A stretch of 64,000 nt of DNA, from contig JAYKAV010002916.1 of assembly GCA_035582835.1 (NCBI GenBank), forward strand, positions 252,577 to 316,576, read 5' to 3'. A program made the position numbers and the translations under genes. The notes below the pieces were generated by a model. It saw nothing but the letters and a program-made list of their open reading frames with translations, was not told where the DNA came from and ran no database searches. Below are positions 1 through 15,000 of this stretch, piece after piece. This stretch comes from Phoebastria nigripes. Lineage: Eukaryota; Chordata; Aves; Procellariiformes; Diomedeidae. Every line of letters begins with the position of its first letter. Position 1 is the first letter of the stretch.

Positions 1-1053
1 TTGGTTTTTTTTTTTTTTTATTAAATGGATTACAATTTTTGAATTCAGTAAACTAACATATCAGTTTGAAGGTGTGATGATTCAGGAAGAAAGGTGGCAT
101 TCAACAATCAATCACCTTCAGAAAATATGATGGCTATCAGAAAAATTCAACAAGAAAGAAAAAAAGATGCTTTAACCACCAAAGGGACTGTTTATGCTTT
201 GTTTCAATGTTTAAGAGGACAGTAATAAAACCATTCAGAAAAACTCAATGTGCCCTATGAATCAGACCAAGTACTATTAAGCCTGAATCATTCTGAAAGT
301 AATTCAAGGTTATTCAGAGATAAACACGACAAAGGGTGTGAATATGACCTGTAAGTGACCTACAAGTGAAGAATGATGGTCATTTCTATATTTGCAATAG
401 TTAAATACAATTTTTTTTTTTTTTAATGGTATATTGGTCCTAAACCAGAAAAAGACAGAAGGGGAGAGAGAAGGGAGGAAATAAAAAAAATAGAATAGAG
501 CCTACAAACAGGCGATATTTTTAAGACAATTCAGGTTTGTGCTGAAGTTATAATCAGAAAATTTTAAATACAAGTCAGTTGTCATGCAACTAAACTGAAA
601 GAAATCCATCAGGAGAGTTTCTGTTCCTCAGGAACAATGATAGGAAAATATGAAGGCATGGATTCAGGGATTGAAGTGCAACAGATCCAAATGATTACGA
701 ATCAGATACTGAGAGGATTAAGGAAGGGCTTTAAAGGCTGCTATAGCTCACACAATTATGTCTCACATGGTTGCACTGTTAGCACTTGTGAAGAGATATG
801 AGAGGTTTAATTCCAAGTACTTCCTCCAATATGCATGCATTTCTGCCTCAAATGGCTCAGCTCGCATGCAGGGTTAAGATTCTGGAAAGTCTCCTCACTG
901 AGCCAACTTCTAGTATTATAACCATTATTCCCTTTTCCTTTCAACCTTCCCACCTAAGTCATAAATCCAAACTGAGGATCCAAAAGATACTGGATTCTAC
1001 ATTATTTATTTAAACATGAAGGTATTAACTAACTGTACCACTGAAATCCCTAC
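1..1053. other. FANCM intron downstream of the large exon (no exon seen)
   Basis: On the FANCM strand this follows the GTAGGG donor at 1048-1053. No match to the next FANCM segment was recognised on the minus strand. It holds a T-rich start (1-19), a T tract near 409-425 and ordinary AT-rich sequence. Confidence 0.6.
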
Positions 1054-3043
1054 CTTCAGCAGGAAACACACGTGAACTGTGAAGGTTGGTGTCTTCCAGG
1101 TCTTCAGTTCTTCCTAAAGGGCAATCAAGTGCATCCATGGCTGAACTCCCAAAGTTCTGTCTATGTGGGCTTGCATTTACTTTATCTGTAAGAGGCACCT
1201 CTGGAATTTCTTCCCTGGCACTAGAGAAGACATTCATAGGAATTCTTTTGATAGCTTCAGTATTCATAACCTTTCTACTTGTTGGGGTAGAAAGTGCAGA
1301 AGCCAAAGCTTCAGGTGATCCACTTCCCGTTCTTCTGTCTCCTGACTTCAAGAAAGGCACTGCAGTGGTAGCATCCTCAGTCCCTTCTCTGTCATTCGTG
1401 CTCCTACTCTGGAATGGCAATGGTGTGGAAATGCCTCTTCTCTCAAGACTTTTACAATCCCGTTTTGGAGACATTTCAAGTCTGGAGCTATTCAGTAATT
1501 TTTTTTTTTCTTCAGTGGATTTACCATCTGCATGGGTCCCTGAGGTACCATTTAATTTTCTGGTATTATTAGTATTTATAGCTTCTTCAAAGATTTCGTT
1601 CTCACATTCTTCAATGGAAAATCCCAGATCAAAGTTAACAGAAAACAGTTCTTGAGAACAGTCATAAAGATCATCATTATCCAGAAACTGCTCAGTCACG
1701 CTAATATCACCTGACATTTCCATGGTTGTGGTTTTACTGCTTATTGGCTGCTCCTTGCAGGTTTTGTCAGTGTTCACACAGGACAACTCTGAAGGAAACC
1801 ACTCGGAGCCTCGCTCTGCAACTGGCCTAACACCACTCACACCTGAATGTGACTTGACTAAACGCTTATTGTTCATAGAAAAACTTCCATTACTTGTGTC
1901 ACAAATGTGTTCATCTTCAAACAAATGTATACTCTTCTTTTCATCAATAATCACATTTTTCTTGTTAATTTCAAGATCTTCTTTATCTTTTTGAACAAAA
2001 TACTTATTTGAAGGGTTTTTTGTCAGAGTGTGATTTATCGTTGGAGTTTTCCTTTGAATTTCAGTGAATTCTTCATTGTCAAACAGACTATCAAAGCTGT
2101 CATTCCAGTGAAGTTCCTCTTTGGCTTTAACAACAGCAGCCTCTGAAGATGATACAGTTTTTGAAAAACAGGTACTTACAGAAGCACACGATTCACTGGT
2201 GACTTTCAGTTCAGGATTTTCAAAGAGCAGCAGTGAACTATCAACTTCTAAGGATGCAGGAAAGACTTTGTCCTGCAGCATCTCTGAATAACTATCAGAA
2301 ATAACTTTTTGAAAAGGACATAGTGTTTCTTCATTTCTCATCATGTTTTCAAAATCATAAAATTTATTCAAAGAGGGAGGAGATTGTGATAAAAACCTTT
2401 TCACATGGGAAAATATTTGTTTTAACCAAGAAGGCTCCTCAGATGGTCTCACAAGTGCAAATGAATCCATGTATGATTCAGGAAGATAAAATAAGTCAGA
2501 GGACACAGGTGACTTCTCAACTGTGAAGCTACTATAACCCGAATCTGCGTGGTTCATCCCCAGTGACCTACAAGCTTTATCTACAGTTTTATATTCCTTT
2601 ATTGCTGCACTTTCATGAACTGCAGTACTTTCACTGTTGTCACATAGGTCAATAAATTCATTTAAGTCAAATGTCACCTCTAGTTCCTCATCCTTTTGAC
2701 TACCCTGGTCACTATTTTCAACCAGAGCAAGCTTTCTTGCTGAGTAAGAAGCCGAAGTATTAATATCTGTAGGCAACACAGGCACTTCCAAATTTAATCC
2801 ATAAGTTGTTTTGGGAGTCTTTGTTTTTGCTATTTTAAAGGTGGAAAAGAATTCACTCCCATTATCATTTGTATCAGGTAAAAACGGTTTTACTTTTGAT
2901 CTGTGTGCCATGTCTTTTCTAGATGAGCGTGCTTTCTGATGGAAGGTGGAGTTGGTCATGGAAAGATGACTTTTATTCCTTTGAACGTTAACATCTTCAA
3001 TACGTAAGTGAGGCTGAAGCTCCAGATCATAGCTGCAATCTCC
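1054..3043 (-). CDS. FANCM: FANCM large internal exon with MM1 and MM2 motifs
   Basis: This 1990-nt exon is the counterpart of the very long FANCM exon in mammals. It follows a TTGTCACCAG acceptor and starts [18 protein letters not shown], as in mammals after MRHEE. The donor was placed at 1054 (AAG before GTAGGG) because similarity to the human exon end fades there; the frame runs on only to a stop at 1025-1027. Most of the exon is serine- and acid-rich and predicted disordered. Two islands are conserved: MM1 around 2330-2550 (DSGYSSF to [12 protein letters not shown]), which binds FANCF in human, and MM2 around 1606-1683 ([15 protein letters not shown]), which binds RMI1-RMI2. The exact 3' edge is the least certain part. 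Confidence 0.9.
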
Positions 3044-6000
3044 CTGGTGACAAAGACAGTGTAATATTTACTATACATACAGGCTTACAAGGACCTGTCA
3101 TAAGGATATTTAAAACAAGTGACAAAGGTTTTCATATTCCTAAAGGTTATTAGAAAGGGAAAAAAAAACCCAAAAGGAAACTGCTTTGCATTTAAGGTCA
3201 GAACTTTGAAACAAAAAGTTTGCTGGAGCTTAACTGCAAATCCATGCTTGGGTAATCAAACCTGTATGTTTAAGAAAGACCAAAATACACCATGCATAAA
3301 TAAAGATGGCATTTAACAGGGCACCAATGCACAGTATTCTGCACTGAGCATCTGTGTCGTGCAGTTAAGATGCAGCTCTCAGAACATTAACAGCAAGCAA
3401 CTTCACTTTGCTAATAAAACGTGCAAGGTATTATGTCCTCAGACAGGCTAATGCTTACAGGCTGTAGCTCTGGGACGACTAGCAAATTGAGAAAGGTGCT
3501 GTGAGCAGAAGAAACCCTTATTGAAGCACCAGTGAGCCTGGAGTTCTCTGTTCTCTTTGTACTATCATTTGTAATTTGGCCATTGCCATTGATGACACAT
3601 TAAGAACTTCTCACTTACATACTCTGAACTTACTTTTTTTTTCATGGATGCTTATTAATCTTCTGTTCAAAAAGGCACTGACCAAGGCAACTAACTCTTC
3701 TAAAAACAGACTTGAAAAAAGCACAATAGACTTTGACATCACTCCCAGTTAGGTATCCATATTGTCCTTTTCACTCTCTCTTTTAAATTAAGATTTCAAA
3801 ATTAAGGCATGCAATCTCCAAAAGGAACAGTAAGGGTCAAATGAGGCTCTGAAAGCAATGGTTTGAAACACTCCTTCAAAGTTCAAACCTGTTTCACTAA
3901 TAAAAAATAAAAATGAGGATGTAAGACCTAAACAGAAGGTACAATTATTTTTTGGCAGTTCACTCAGATGAATCCCTAGACCTATTAATCCCTGAAATTA
4001 AACAAAGTACCTTTATTGAATAGTGGGTGATAAAACTGACTTTTACAATAAGAGGTTACCTGCTTCCTATACAAGTAACATTCTCCAAAAGTCTTACCAT
4101 AAATAAGCAGGAAAAAAATAAGGTCCTCATAATCATAACCTCCTGAACTCTCCTCATTGTCCCATGAGAACATGACTAGAGCAGTTCTACTTCAGCTTGT
4201 GCCAGCCATGCTGATATTCACTATTCAAACTCCAACATCATCTATATCTTCCAGTAGCATCCCATCCTTCTCTAGCTCTTCACAAGCTAGACCCTGCACA
4301 AGCTAGACCCTGCACCCAAGCAATGTGCAGACTCTTCTCCCGTTGGCATAACCCCTGGTCTTCATTCACAGAAAACATGACTTCTCATTTCTTCAACACC
4401 TGGTCTCTGTGTAATTGAGTTGCTAAGAAAGTTTCCAGAGCTGTTCTAACCAATGGCACTGTGACACCAACATCTTGATAAAACTGGGACCCCTGGGACC
4501 ACTGAGGCGTCTCTTCCAAAAGAGATTGTGAATAAATTAAACAGTCAGAGTTTCCACCAATAGTACAGCTGGAGCTGCTGTTAAACAACCTTTTACTGCT
4601 AGACTCCTTACAGGAGCCAGAGGAGTCAATCATGGAAAACAAGGCTTGAAAAATACTCTGGAAAGTCCTTCTACCCCATTACAGAAGGCAGTAATAACCG
4701 TACCTAAAATTACTGCTGCCTGGCTTGTCTAAATGTATTCCTGAAAACACGAAATTCCATGTATTTGAAGACTGATCACATCCTAACACAGTTTTGGATC
4801 CCCTCTGGTTGCAGTAGATAAAGCATACTATCCAGTATTAACAGTATTTTTTCACTCTCAGTAATAATAATAAAAAAAAAAAAAATAAAACCATCAATAT
4901 TTAGGTTTTATCACTAACTTCATACACATGCCACAGAAAGGATCATATGCAGAATAAATAAGGAAGAATCTGTGTACAGGCTGTTTTGGGGTCAGGGACA
5001 CAGCTGGTTACAAATCCTGTTTACAGCAATGACACCTGTGTCTCAGCAACAACGTATGCAATTTCTATAAGGTCAGCACAGTAGAGTGGTAGAGTAGGAG
5101 GAGGAAGTTCAATTGCTAGAGATTCATCTCTAAAGGGCTGTGGAACACCTACTCCGTTTGTCACTACAGAAGATGTTACTCAGCTGCCACACACTTACTG
5201 CCTAGGCTTAGGCTATCCAGTTATAAACATATCCAAAGAAACCAAAAGTTAGGATTTTTTAAAAAGAGATCTACAGACTATACAGGCTGACTTACAAGAA
5301 GTCTTAATACCAAAATAGTGAAGAAAACAATTACTATGAAAGTGTTAAAGGATGATTTTGATATGTGTAGGTATAATTAGTTTCCCTCAAGCTGAGTCAA
5401 AACACAGAATCAAGATATGAAAGTCTTTGTATGAAATCAAAGAGCAGTAACAAATAACAACCAACATGATCTGGTCCAATTAGCTTCACTCCATCATCTG
5501 AGGAGATAACACCGTTACCTTGTCAACCAAACGTGTAGATAATGATATGTTTAGATTTATGTAAGTAATGACTGAATGTTGCATAGTACTTCAATTAAAG
5601 TATCCAAGCATTATAAGAACACAATGTATATTAAATGGATTAAAGATTGACTAGCTGCCAAACCACTAAACCTTACTGAAACAGAAGTAGGTGATGCTCT
5701 TGCCCACCCAAAACACTTCTAAGAGGCGCAGCGCAGATCATTCTTGGCCCTATATTGTTCTGCATTTTTTAAGTAACCCAAAGTAAAGCAACCCAAAACT
5801 AATCAAACCTGCAGGAGAAGATGAGGGTTGTGAGTAGGTAAAAGGATAATTCAAATCACAACTGGACCAGAGGTAGAGCAGATAAGAGCAAATCATTTAT
5901 GTTTTCATATGGCCAAACACAAAGTTGTATGTTTAGGACAGTAAGAGGTAACAGAACCATATCATGTCATCCAAAGGACCTAAAGAAACTCAAGAATGAA

Positions 6001-9000
6001 GTTCCTGAATTGGTAATGGTGGTATGTAATCTCTTGCTTACATACCTCAGGAACTAGGAGGTGGCAAATGTGATGCCATTTTTTAATGGTCAGTGAGGAA
6101 GCTAATAGGTTGCTAACCTTATATCCATACTGAACAAATTAGTAGAAGCTATAACAGATAATATAATTACCAGATGAGACTTCTTCAGAAGTGTCAATAT
6201 TGCTTTTGAAAACAAAAAAAAATCAGACCTTACAAACCCATTAGATTTCTTTGAAGAGACCAACAAGCAAAAACATTGAGATGCTTTCATGTATACCATC
6301 TTCCCAGCTTTCTGAAAGGCTTTAAAAAAGTCCCTGCCAAAATCTTTAAAGAAACTTAAACAGAGAGAGCAAAACAGGGAAATTTCTTGCATGGATAAGC
6401 AATTGGGTGCAACACAGAAAGCAGGAGGAGTGAGGAGTTGTTACACTGAAGAACTTCATTAAGCCACTGCATATACCCATGATTATGTTCTAACCTGAAA
6501 AAAAAAAAAAAAGAAAGAAAAAAGTCTAGCGGAACTGCTGTGTGCCAGGACAACAGTCCAGAAGACAAATTTAGAATCTAGGACAAACTTTAGTAACCTA
6601 ATTTCAGGCTTACATGGAGTTATATAACTGTTCTAGTTCATAGAATGATAGAATCACAGAATGGTTTGGGTTGGAAGGGACCTTAAAGATCATATAGTTC
6701 CAACCCCCCTGCCATGGGCAGGGACACCTTCCACTAGACCAGGTTGCTCAAAACCCCATCCAACCTGGCCTTGAACACTTCCAGGGATGGGGCATCCGCA
6801 ATTTCTCTGGGCAACCTGTTCCAGTGCCTCACCACCCTCATAGTGAAGAATTTCTTCCTTACATCTAATCTAAATCTACCCTCTTTCAGTTTAAAGCCAC
6901 TACCCCTTGTCCTATCACTACATGCCCTTGTAAAAAGTCCCTCTCCAGCTTTCTTGTAGGCCCTCTTCAGGTACTGGAAGGCTGCTATAAGGCCTCCCCG
7001 GAGCCTTCTCTTCTCCAGGCTGAACAACCCCAACTCTCTCAGCCTTTCTTCATAGGAGAGGTGCTCCAGCCCTCTTATCATCTTCGTGGCCCTCCTCTGA
7101 ACTCGCTCCAACAGGTCCACATCCTTCTTATGTTGAGGGCCCCAGAGCTGAACGCAGTACTGCAGGTGGGCTCTCCCTTGACCTGCTGGCCACACTTCTT
7201 TGGATGCAGCCCAGGATATGGTTGGCTTTCTGGGCTGCAAGCACACATTGCCAGCTCATCTTGAGCTTCTCATCAACCAACACCCCCAAGTCCTTCTCCT
7301 CAGGGCTGCTCTCAATCCATTCTCTGCCCAGCCTGTATTTGTGCTTGGGATTGCCAAGATTAATAGTTCAACTTAGTCATTCAAAATACTTTTCTCTCAA
7401 ACAAAATACTTTCTCCCAGTGCGTCTAGTTAATACTGATGGAGTGAAAGGACAGAATTATAATTACCACATTTTAGCCTGAATGTGTACAACTTGTAGAA
7501 TCTTAAATTACCCGATTGGCTCTTCTATAACCTAGTAAGCTCCATTGTGTACCAGCTACTCAGTAAATAGGCCATGCAGGAGTAGAAAAACAGGCATCTC
7601 TCTTATTATTGCACTAAATCAATGACCTTGCATAGAATTACTGATTCAGTTTAAAAAGCAATAGGTTTTTTAATACAGAAAATAAAAAGGAAAAGTAAAT
7701 TTAAGATACTAAAATTTTCATTTCTAATATATAAGTTTATGTATATATACACACATACACACTCTGTTTTCTAGCATTTAAATTTAAGGCATCTAATATA
7801 AAAATTAAAATTAACCTCTCTCTCTCTCTCTCTCTCCCCCCCCCCCATAAGCTGCTTTGGATGTACTTTTTCTAACGAGATTCAGATGTCTGCCAAAACC
7901 CTGGTGATTTTGCTATTTAAAAATGGAAAGATAAGTCTGTAAACAGATACAATATAGATTTTAACAATTATAACTTCTTTAATCGAAAGTTTGATTGAAA
8001 TGGAGGTAAAAGCAGCATGAACAACTGGCATTTAAGTCTTTTCTGACACAAACCAGAACCTATTTTCAGAACTGTTTTTTGGTTAGATCTAGGGAAGAAA
8101 GCTTTTGGATTTTCAGCTTTCATACTGAGTGTTAAATCCCGTGGAGTCAACACTGCCAATATAGTTAGCCACATGGGTATATTTTCTGGTTAACTTATGT
8201 TTTAGCATGAATATTAACAAAAATTAAACAGTAAGGCTGGTGGTTTTCACACAGTATTTTGCATGAGTAAGTAGAGCAGATATCAAAGCAGCATACTCCA
8301 ATCTATTTGAATGGCAAGTGGTTACAACTTTTTCCTTGTAGGTGACCAGTTGATCCCTTAATACTCAAGGGAAAACCCTTGCGTTTTCCCTCACACACAA
8401 TCCTTAACACGCAGAAGACACCCTTTCGTATATTCTGGACAACAAAATGCTATGCCTCAAATGCTCTCAGCCATGACCATTCTCCCCTACTCCCACAAAC
8501 ACTTTTTTAAGGTTTACAAATATCTCCTAGGCTATAATTATTGCTTTTAATATATCAGATATGTTAACACACACTTGCTGAGGAAGCTAAAGTGCACTTC
8601 AATTGCAACGGAAGACTTCTGAAGGGTAGAGAAATCAAAGCGTGCAGTCCTCCTCCAGCTCCTCTCATTCCTACAAAGAGAGCTTCTGCCTTTCAGGAAT
8701 CCTGTTCACCTGCTTGACAAACTGGGCTGTAGGCAGTAAAATGCTATGTTCCTCTCTGAAATGGCTTAACATAAAAGTCTGTACTATACAGTATTTATTA
8801 GTGCCCAGTAATGAGACTGAAGCACAAGAATATAAGAGGACAAATACCCACAGCTGTCAGACAAAGGCTGCTTTAACCCAGTGTGTTGTATCTGACCAAG
8901 AGTTGAGAAAAGTACAGAAATAAAGAAATTATAGAATGCTCCTTCCCCAAAACATGTCCATCTGCCCACCTAGGCTACTTACGTGAGCTTACACTGGCTA

Positions 9001-12000
9001 AAAATTACGTCTACACCAATGACCTTAATGGCAGTGGATGAACTTTCGCTATATACAAGATATGGGCATATGACATATTTTGACTATCACATAGTTTTTT
9101 CTGCTTTATTTTATATTCCTTTCCTACTGATTTCTGAAATTCTAATCCCTTTTTTGAGTAACAGTGATCATTAAACTAATGTTTACACAGAAGTATCCAA
9201 AACAACTCTTTCCTGGCTAAGGCAGCTTTCTCCTTCATTCAAATTTGAACTTACCGGTATGGAATTTAATTCACCAACTTTTTAGATCTTGCTCGCAGGC
9301 TAATTCTTCAGGAAATTTTGTAATTCTTTATGACTATCTTTTATCACCAAAAATGATTTTTTACTGCTGTAAAAATTATCACTTTTCCAAACCATTTACA
9401 AATAGGTTAAACAATTTTGATGCTTGTGTGATTTCACTGCTAACCTCCCTGCCATCTGAGTACAGGCCAGGAACTGGTTAATGAACAGAATAATCAATCC
9501 CTCCTATTCCATGATTGCTTAGTTTCCAGAAGAGGCTCTAGGGGAAGGAACACCGTCAAAAACTTTTTTTGGAAGTTCAAGTATATTGTATCAGATGACC
9601 CTTAAAAATACATTTAGTTGATTCAGGAAAGAAGCCTAAGGGACATAGAAACCACAATTTCCCTCTACAAAAGCTGTGATATTTCTCTTCCTAGCAATAT
9701 CACATTATTGATGTATGTACTAATTCTATTGCTTTTTTGCTTTCAGGCAGCTTGCCTGGAATGAATCACAAACTCCCTCTCATGCAGCCACCTGACACCC
9801 TTCTTCGAAACCCAAGTCAGTGTCTGACACCTACTCCTGCGACACCCAGGCTGATCTAAGTGGCTGGGAGTTCTTGAAGAGTTACCATCTGCTCCTGCTT
9901 AGTAGCAATTGGCTACTATTCATTTATCTGCTTGTACTTATTTTGCTGATACTCTAATTTGAGAGAGTATCTGGCTATACAGCAAACACAGCTACACAAT
10001 AAAAACACTCAAAAGATCCTTAAAAAGATTTATTAGCAAAATACGGGGTATGTACCCTAGCAATTATGGGAACAGGTATCATTCAAGAGGCAACAGAGGC
10101 AAGAGTGAAAGTTCAAGAACATCTGAAGTGTCAGAAAATAAATTAATCTGTGGTTTAGTAACTGCTTATTTTATAAAAAACTTTCTGGACAGAAGTGATA
10201 GCTAGTTAGTATTAGAGGTGTCTGACCTGGTAACTGCAGATTGTTCTGTTATCTGACATCATAGATAGGTTAAAGCTGACATTCACTATTTGACTTCCTT
10301 AGCGTAGGATGTCCCCATGCTAAGTATTGTAGAAATATACAGGGAGAGGGGGGAAACCCACCACGCTACAGGGAGATATGCAGCAATGACCTGGATACCG
10401 ATACGTAATTTCCATGAAAATATGGATAGCGAAACATTCCTGAATCCCAGTGGCCATAATAATTTCCCAAGCTTACTGCATTTCCATGCCAATATTAAAA
10501 ATACAAGCAGCAACAGGTATATCCAAGCAGATAGCAGGACTGTTGTGTCTAAAAGCAGTTTTTCAACTACAGTGGCAGCTCAGTGTTCTAAGTAAATGTG
10601 ATTATATCGCACTAAACTTTGCCATCAGTGCATTATTAGAATACCAAAAATAATGTTAAAATATTATCCCCTCTCAAAACATAAATAGTATCTTCAAAGA
10701 CATTTGGTGCATAGTAGCTCCTGCAAGAGTTCCAAGACTATACGAATGGATTGCCAGTTTACACTTGGCACACTAACTGTAAAAGTTTTGCCAAATCAGT
10801 CTTCTGTAAGAGCTTAAGGAACAACCAACCAATTATTCACGTACATAAATATTTTGACAGTTTGTGAAAAACAGCATACAACTATTTTAAATCCAGAAAC
10901 CTAAATGCAAAATTACTGCACCCCCCCCCCCCCCCNCCCCCCCCCAAACAAATAAAATAACAATGGAACAAAGCCAACAAAAGTCAACAGTAGCCAGAAT
11001 CGATACGTGCTCTACTACTCCACTGACAGCAGGGAGGGAGATCAGGAGTGTATACGTTAGTAATAAAAACCCATAAAAGGCAGGCAGCTGTATACGATGG
11101 TGTTAGATATACCATACCACAGAATGCACATGAAGTTTCTCTTGTCTTGGATTTAAGTTGGCAACCCTATATCACATACTTCATATTTTATTTTTATTTG
11201 GTTTCCATAAGATGTAATATTATGGCACGTTTTCCAGAAAACTGAGATCATTTAACTTTGGTGGAAAGAATATTTTCAGCTGGTACGCCTGAACCTGTGG
11301 CACAAGGGCTACGGGAGGCTTTCATGCAGCACTGTACAGGAACACTGCGTCACCCCTAAACACAGTAGATAGGCTATCTCAAATTAACGCAGCTAAGCCC
11401 TTCCAGGTCCCACAGAATCTGCTCAATCCCCTTGTCCCTTTCACATGGCTGACACCCCAAAATCCTTTGCCTAATCACTCTTAATTCTCCGTTCTTGCTG
11501 TGAGCACAAAACCCCACAGGATCATTAAAAACAGAAAGCACCTGCAATTAATGGTCTGAACAATCTAAACCAGGTCTCAATTAGCATTCAGACTCAAATC
11601 ATTTGGCAACAAGATCAGAGGAATCAATATGGCACAAAGAAACTATTTTAATTGGAGAGCTGAGATTTTTGGTCTTGCAGGTTCTCCCTGGCGGCCTTAC
11701 CGTCCAAGAACAAAATAAGCATCCTTCCACCTTCACGCTAGGAAGTGCGTTCCCGTTGGGCTTTTCTGGAATAAAGAACAAGCTGGGCCACCTCTGCACA
11801 GCTTTCTTTTGAGAATCCCAAGACAGAATATTTGCTTTGATTATCTGTTCTCTGCTGTTTAAGCCAGAATCAGCGCCCAGACAACACGGAGTGTCCCACA
11901 GTTCAAACCAGTAGTTCCATAGATGCATTAGTCCGCCTGTCATAATTAACACTGTAACTAAATGTCATTTGCTGTCTTCAATTTTTTGCTGCATTCAGTG

Positions 12001-15000
12001 TCTCCTGGAAGAAAAAGTCACAGCTGGCTGGAAACACTGTGTTTTCCCCCCAGAACATGTCTGATTTAAAATTTCAAAATCATGGAAAGCCTTTTCAGGT
12101 TCTTTGGAATTTTAGGGTATCCTGGGAGCATTTTCCTCGCTGTCAGGCATTTCATCCCATGAATACTTCAAGGCAACACAAGACAGATGATAAACAACAG
12201 ATGATTTTAGTGGCAGTTGTTCCGGGTTCATCTTCTAAACCCTATCACCCAAGGTGTTTGGTATCAGAGATTACTTGAGTGAAAAAGAGAGACAATCCTT
12301 CTAATGGGAGTCTTTGGGTTTTCTTTTGTCTTTCTAGGGAGAATAATTGCTCTGACTATAACTTCACAGCTTTCAAGTGGAACATTTGACAATATTACGA
12401 CTTTTGACAAGCCATTAAGAATTGCCTACCTCCCAGGAAAAAAAAAAAAAAAAATGCACTTGCACTTCAGTATTTCCTGTTACTTATCCTCAGAAACTTG
12501 GACAAATATCATTTCAATAAAAATGATTACTTCGCCCTGACCTTGTTTCCAAATAGTACAGTTTAATTTCCAAAAATGCTTAAAAGCTATTGAATTATTT
12601 TGCATAAGGACAACTTGATTTGTTACCATGTCACACAAAAAATCCCTGCTCGTAGCTAGTAGAAAATCCAATCCCATCTGCCCAGTTCTCGTTGCTGTAG
12701 TAATAAAGCCACACAGGCATTAAAGGCTTTTCTGCAGCGGATGTGCCTGTCGCAAGGTTCATATTTGGGATTTGTTTTTCTTTTTTCTTTTCTTTTGATT
12801 GTGCCAACTTCTTTAAGTTTTTAAGAGCATCTAAATACTATATAAAATTTTTTTTCCCCAAACATTTTCACTTCATCTATTTAAAAATATTTAAGCCTTT
12901 TAATTGACATTTTTAATCTATTATGCAAAACACAACTGCATAGGAGGTTTCTTGGAATCACTGAATGAGTACAAGGAAAGGAAAGCTACACATCAGGGAA
13001 TTCCTGAGCTTTCTTCCGTAAGAGAAAAGAAAACACCCATAAAGAACACACAAATACCTCCTGAGCTGGCTCATGTTAAATTATTACTAATCTCTGAATG
13101 AGATTCTTCCCAAGAAATAATTAGTTTCATCAGAAACTAATCATTTGGTTATTCATAGTAAAATAATGATTTGCCTGTTTTTATATTTCATCCCTCAGTA
13201 AGAAAATAATCGATAGAACTGTGGTTTGAAATTCAATATCTTACTCATTTAAGGAAATAGCTTTGACTCGTATTTGTCTTAAATCCCTCTGCTATTAAGA
13301 ACTGTAAATTAACCTCAGACAGATTAGCAGTGGTATATTTGGCTATAGAATATTTATAGTAGGAACTTGGATGCACAGTACATACATGCAAAATCTTTGA
13401 ATCACTGCTAAAACAATTGTTGTTTTCATGCACTTATTTTCATATAAGACTAACATTTTAGGTAAATTTTTTACAGGCTTAATTTCTGCTAAAGGGGAAT
13501 TTCCCAGAGGCTGGAGTAATATCCCTTTATCCTATCCTACTGTTTAATAATAGTGCTCCCTACAATTTCAAAACGCATCTAAACACTGCGGTAAAGCAAA
13601 ACTTCTGAAAGTTTAAACTTGCTATAGAAACAATCTTCACCAAGAATGCCCAGGTCAAAGTAGTCTGTAAAACACCAAGCTTGGATTAAGACTATCCCAA
13701 TCTGTGTGCTGTATATTGAGAACACGTAACGCATCTAGGGATACGTTAATCCAGCCACAGCACAAGCGCACTAAGCTAATGCAGGAGGCAGCAGCAGTCT
13801 TGTCCCTGAACCACCTGTGCCTTGAGCAAACACGATATATCTGTGGGGTCTCACTGTGAAACAGAGCAGGACACTAAACAGGGTTAAATTCAGATTTGGC
13901 AGAAAAGCATGATTTTAAACCTCATGGTTTTCCCAATCTTATGGTGAACTGAAGTGCTCATGAAAATACGGTGGCAGATAAAGACACAAGGCCGGTGTTG
14001 TACAGCCCTGCACTTTCAAACACAGGCAGTTCTTTCAGTTGGTGGAATTTTGCCCGCACAGCTACTCGTACCCACATAGCATCAGAGTCAGGAATACAGC
14101 CAAAACACACCCACCTATATTTTCAGTTAGTATTTTCTTCTAAGAACAAGCAGTCCACAATGAAGAGAAAAAAAAAAAAAAAAAAAAAAAACCAAAAAAA
14201 CCCCAAAAAACAATCAGTGTAGTAGTTACTGTCGAAGTAAACCATCCATGCCTCCCCATAGGTCTGGCTATGGCCAACATGACATAATCAGTTTTTGGCA
14301 AAGCTTGCTTAATTTTTGAAAGATCCTGATGTGAACAATTTTATATGCAATAGTGTTGTGAATACTATATCATAAGGAAAATCTAAATGTGTGAAATTAG
14401 AANGCTACATGAATGTTATATTTATTCCCATTTTAAGTTTAAAGTACAAACTTCAAATCATACTAGTAAGAAAACATTCAAACTTTCAAGAGAATATCCC
14501 AACAAGCATACAAAATGCATAGGGATGAAGAATTCAAGACTGCCTTTTGTGAAGATGTAACCAGCTTTGTGGGCAAGAGAAGTGCAGTGGATGTTTANCT
14601 TGACTTTAGCAAGGCTTCTGACACAATCTCATAGCTAAACTCACGAGATACGGTTTGAATAAGTGGGCGATAAGGGTGGGTAGAAAACTGGCTGGACCAC
14701 CATGATTAAACTGTTTTGCGGACTGGTATGAAGTCCTGCCAGTGGCTAGCTGCTAGGAGTGTTTCTCAGAGGTTTTTAGTGTTTAACATTTTTATTACTG
14801 ACCTTGACTACAGTACAGAGTGCACGTTCACTAAGTTTGCAGATGATAGCAGGTGAGGGGAAGCAGGTGACATGCTTGAGGGCAGGGCTGCTGTCCAGAG
14901 CGTCCTCAACAGGATGACAGAAACCTCACGACAGAAAAATGAGACAGCAGTGTGTCCTCGTGGCAACAAAGTCGATCGCACCCAGGCTCCATTACCAAGA

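Noticed and set aside
1..60. Oligo-T start with TTTATTAAAT, as the poly(A) end of a minus-strand retrocopy
   Set aside because: The window edge cuts it and no gene-like sequence follows on the minus strand.
1086..1655. 189-codon plus-strand ORF
   Set aside because: It lies entirely antisense to the FANCM large exon and is a by-product of that frame.
6734..7246. 170-codon ORF as a host gene
   Set aside because: Its sequence is the C-terminal part of CR1 ORF2, so it is reported as a mobile element.
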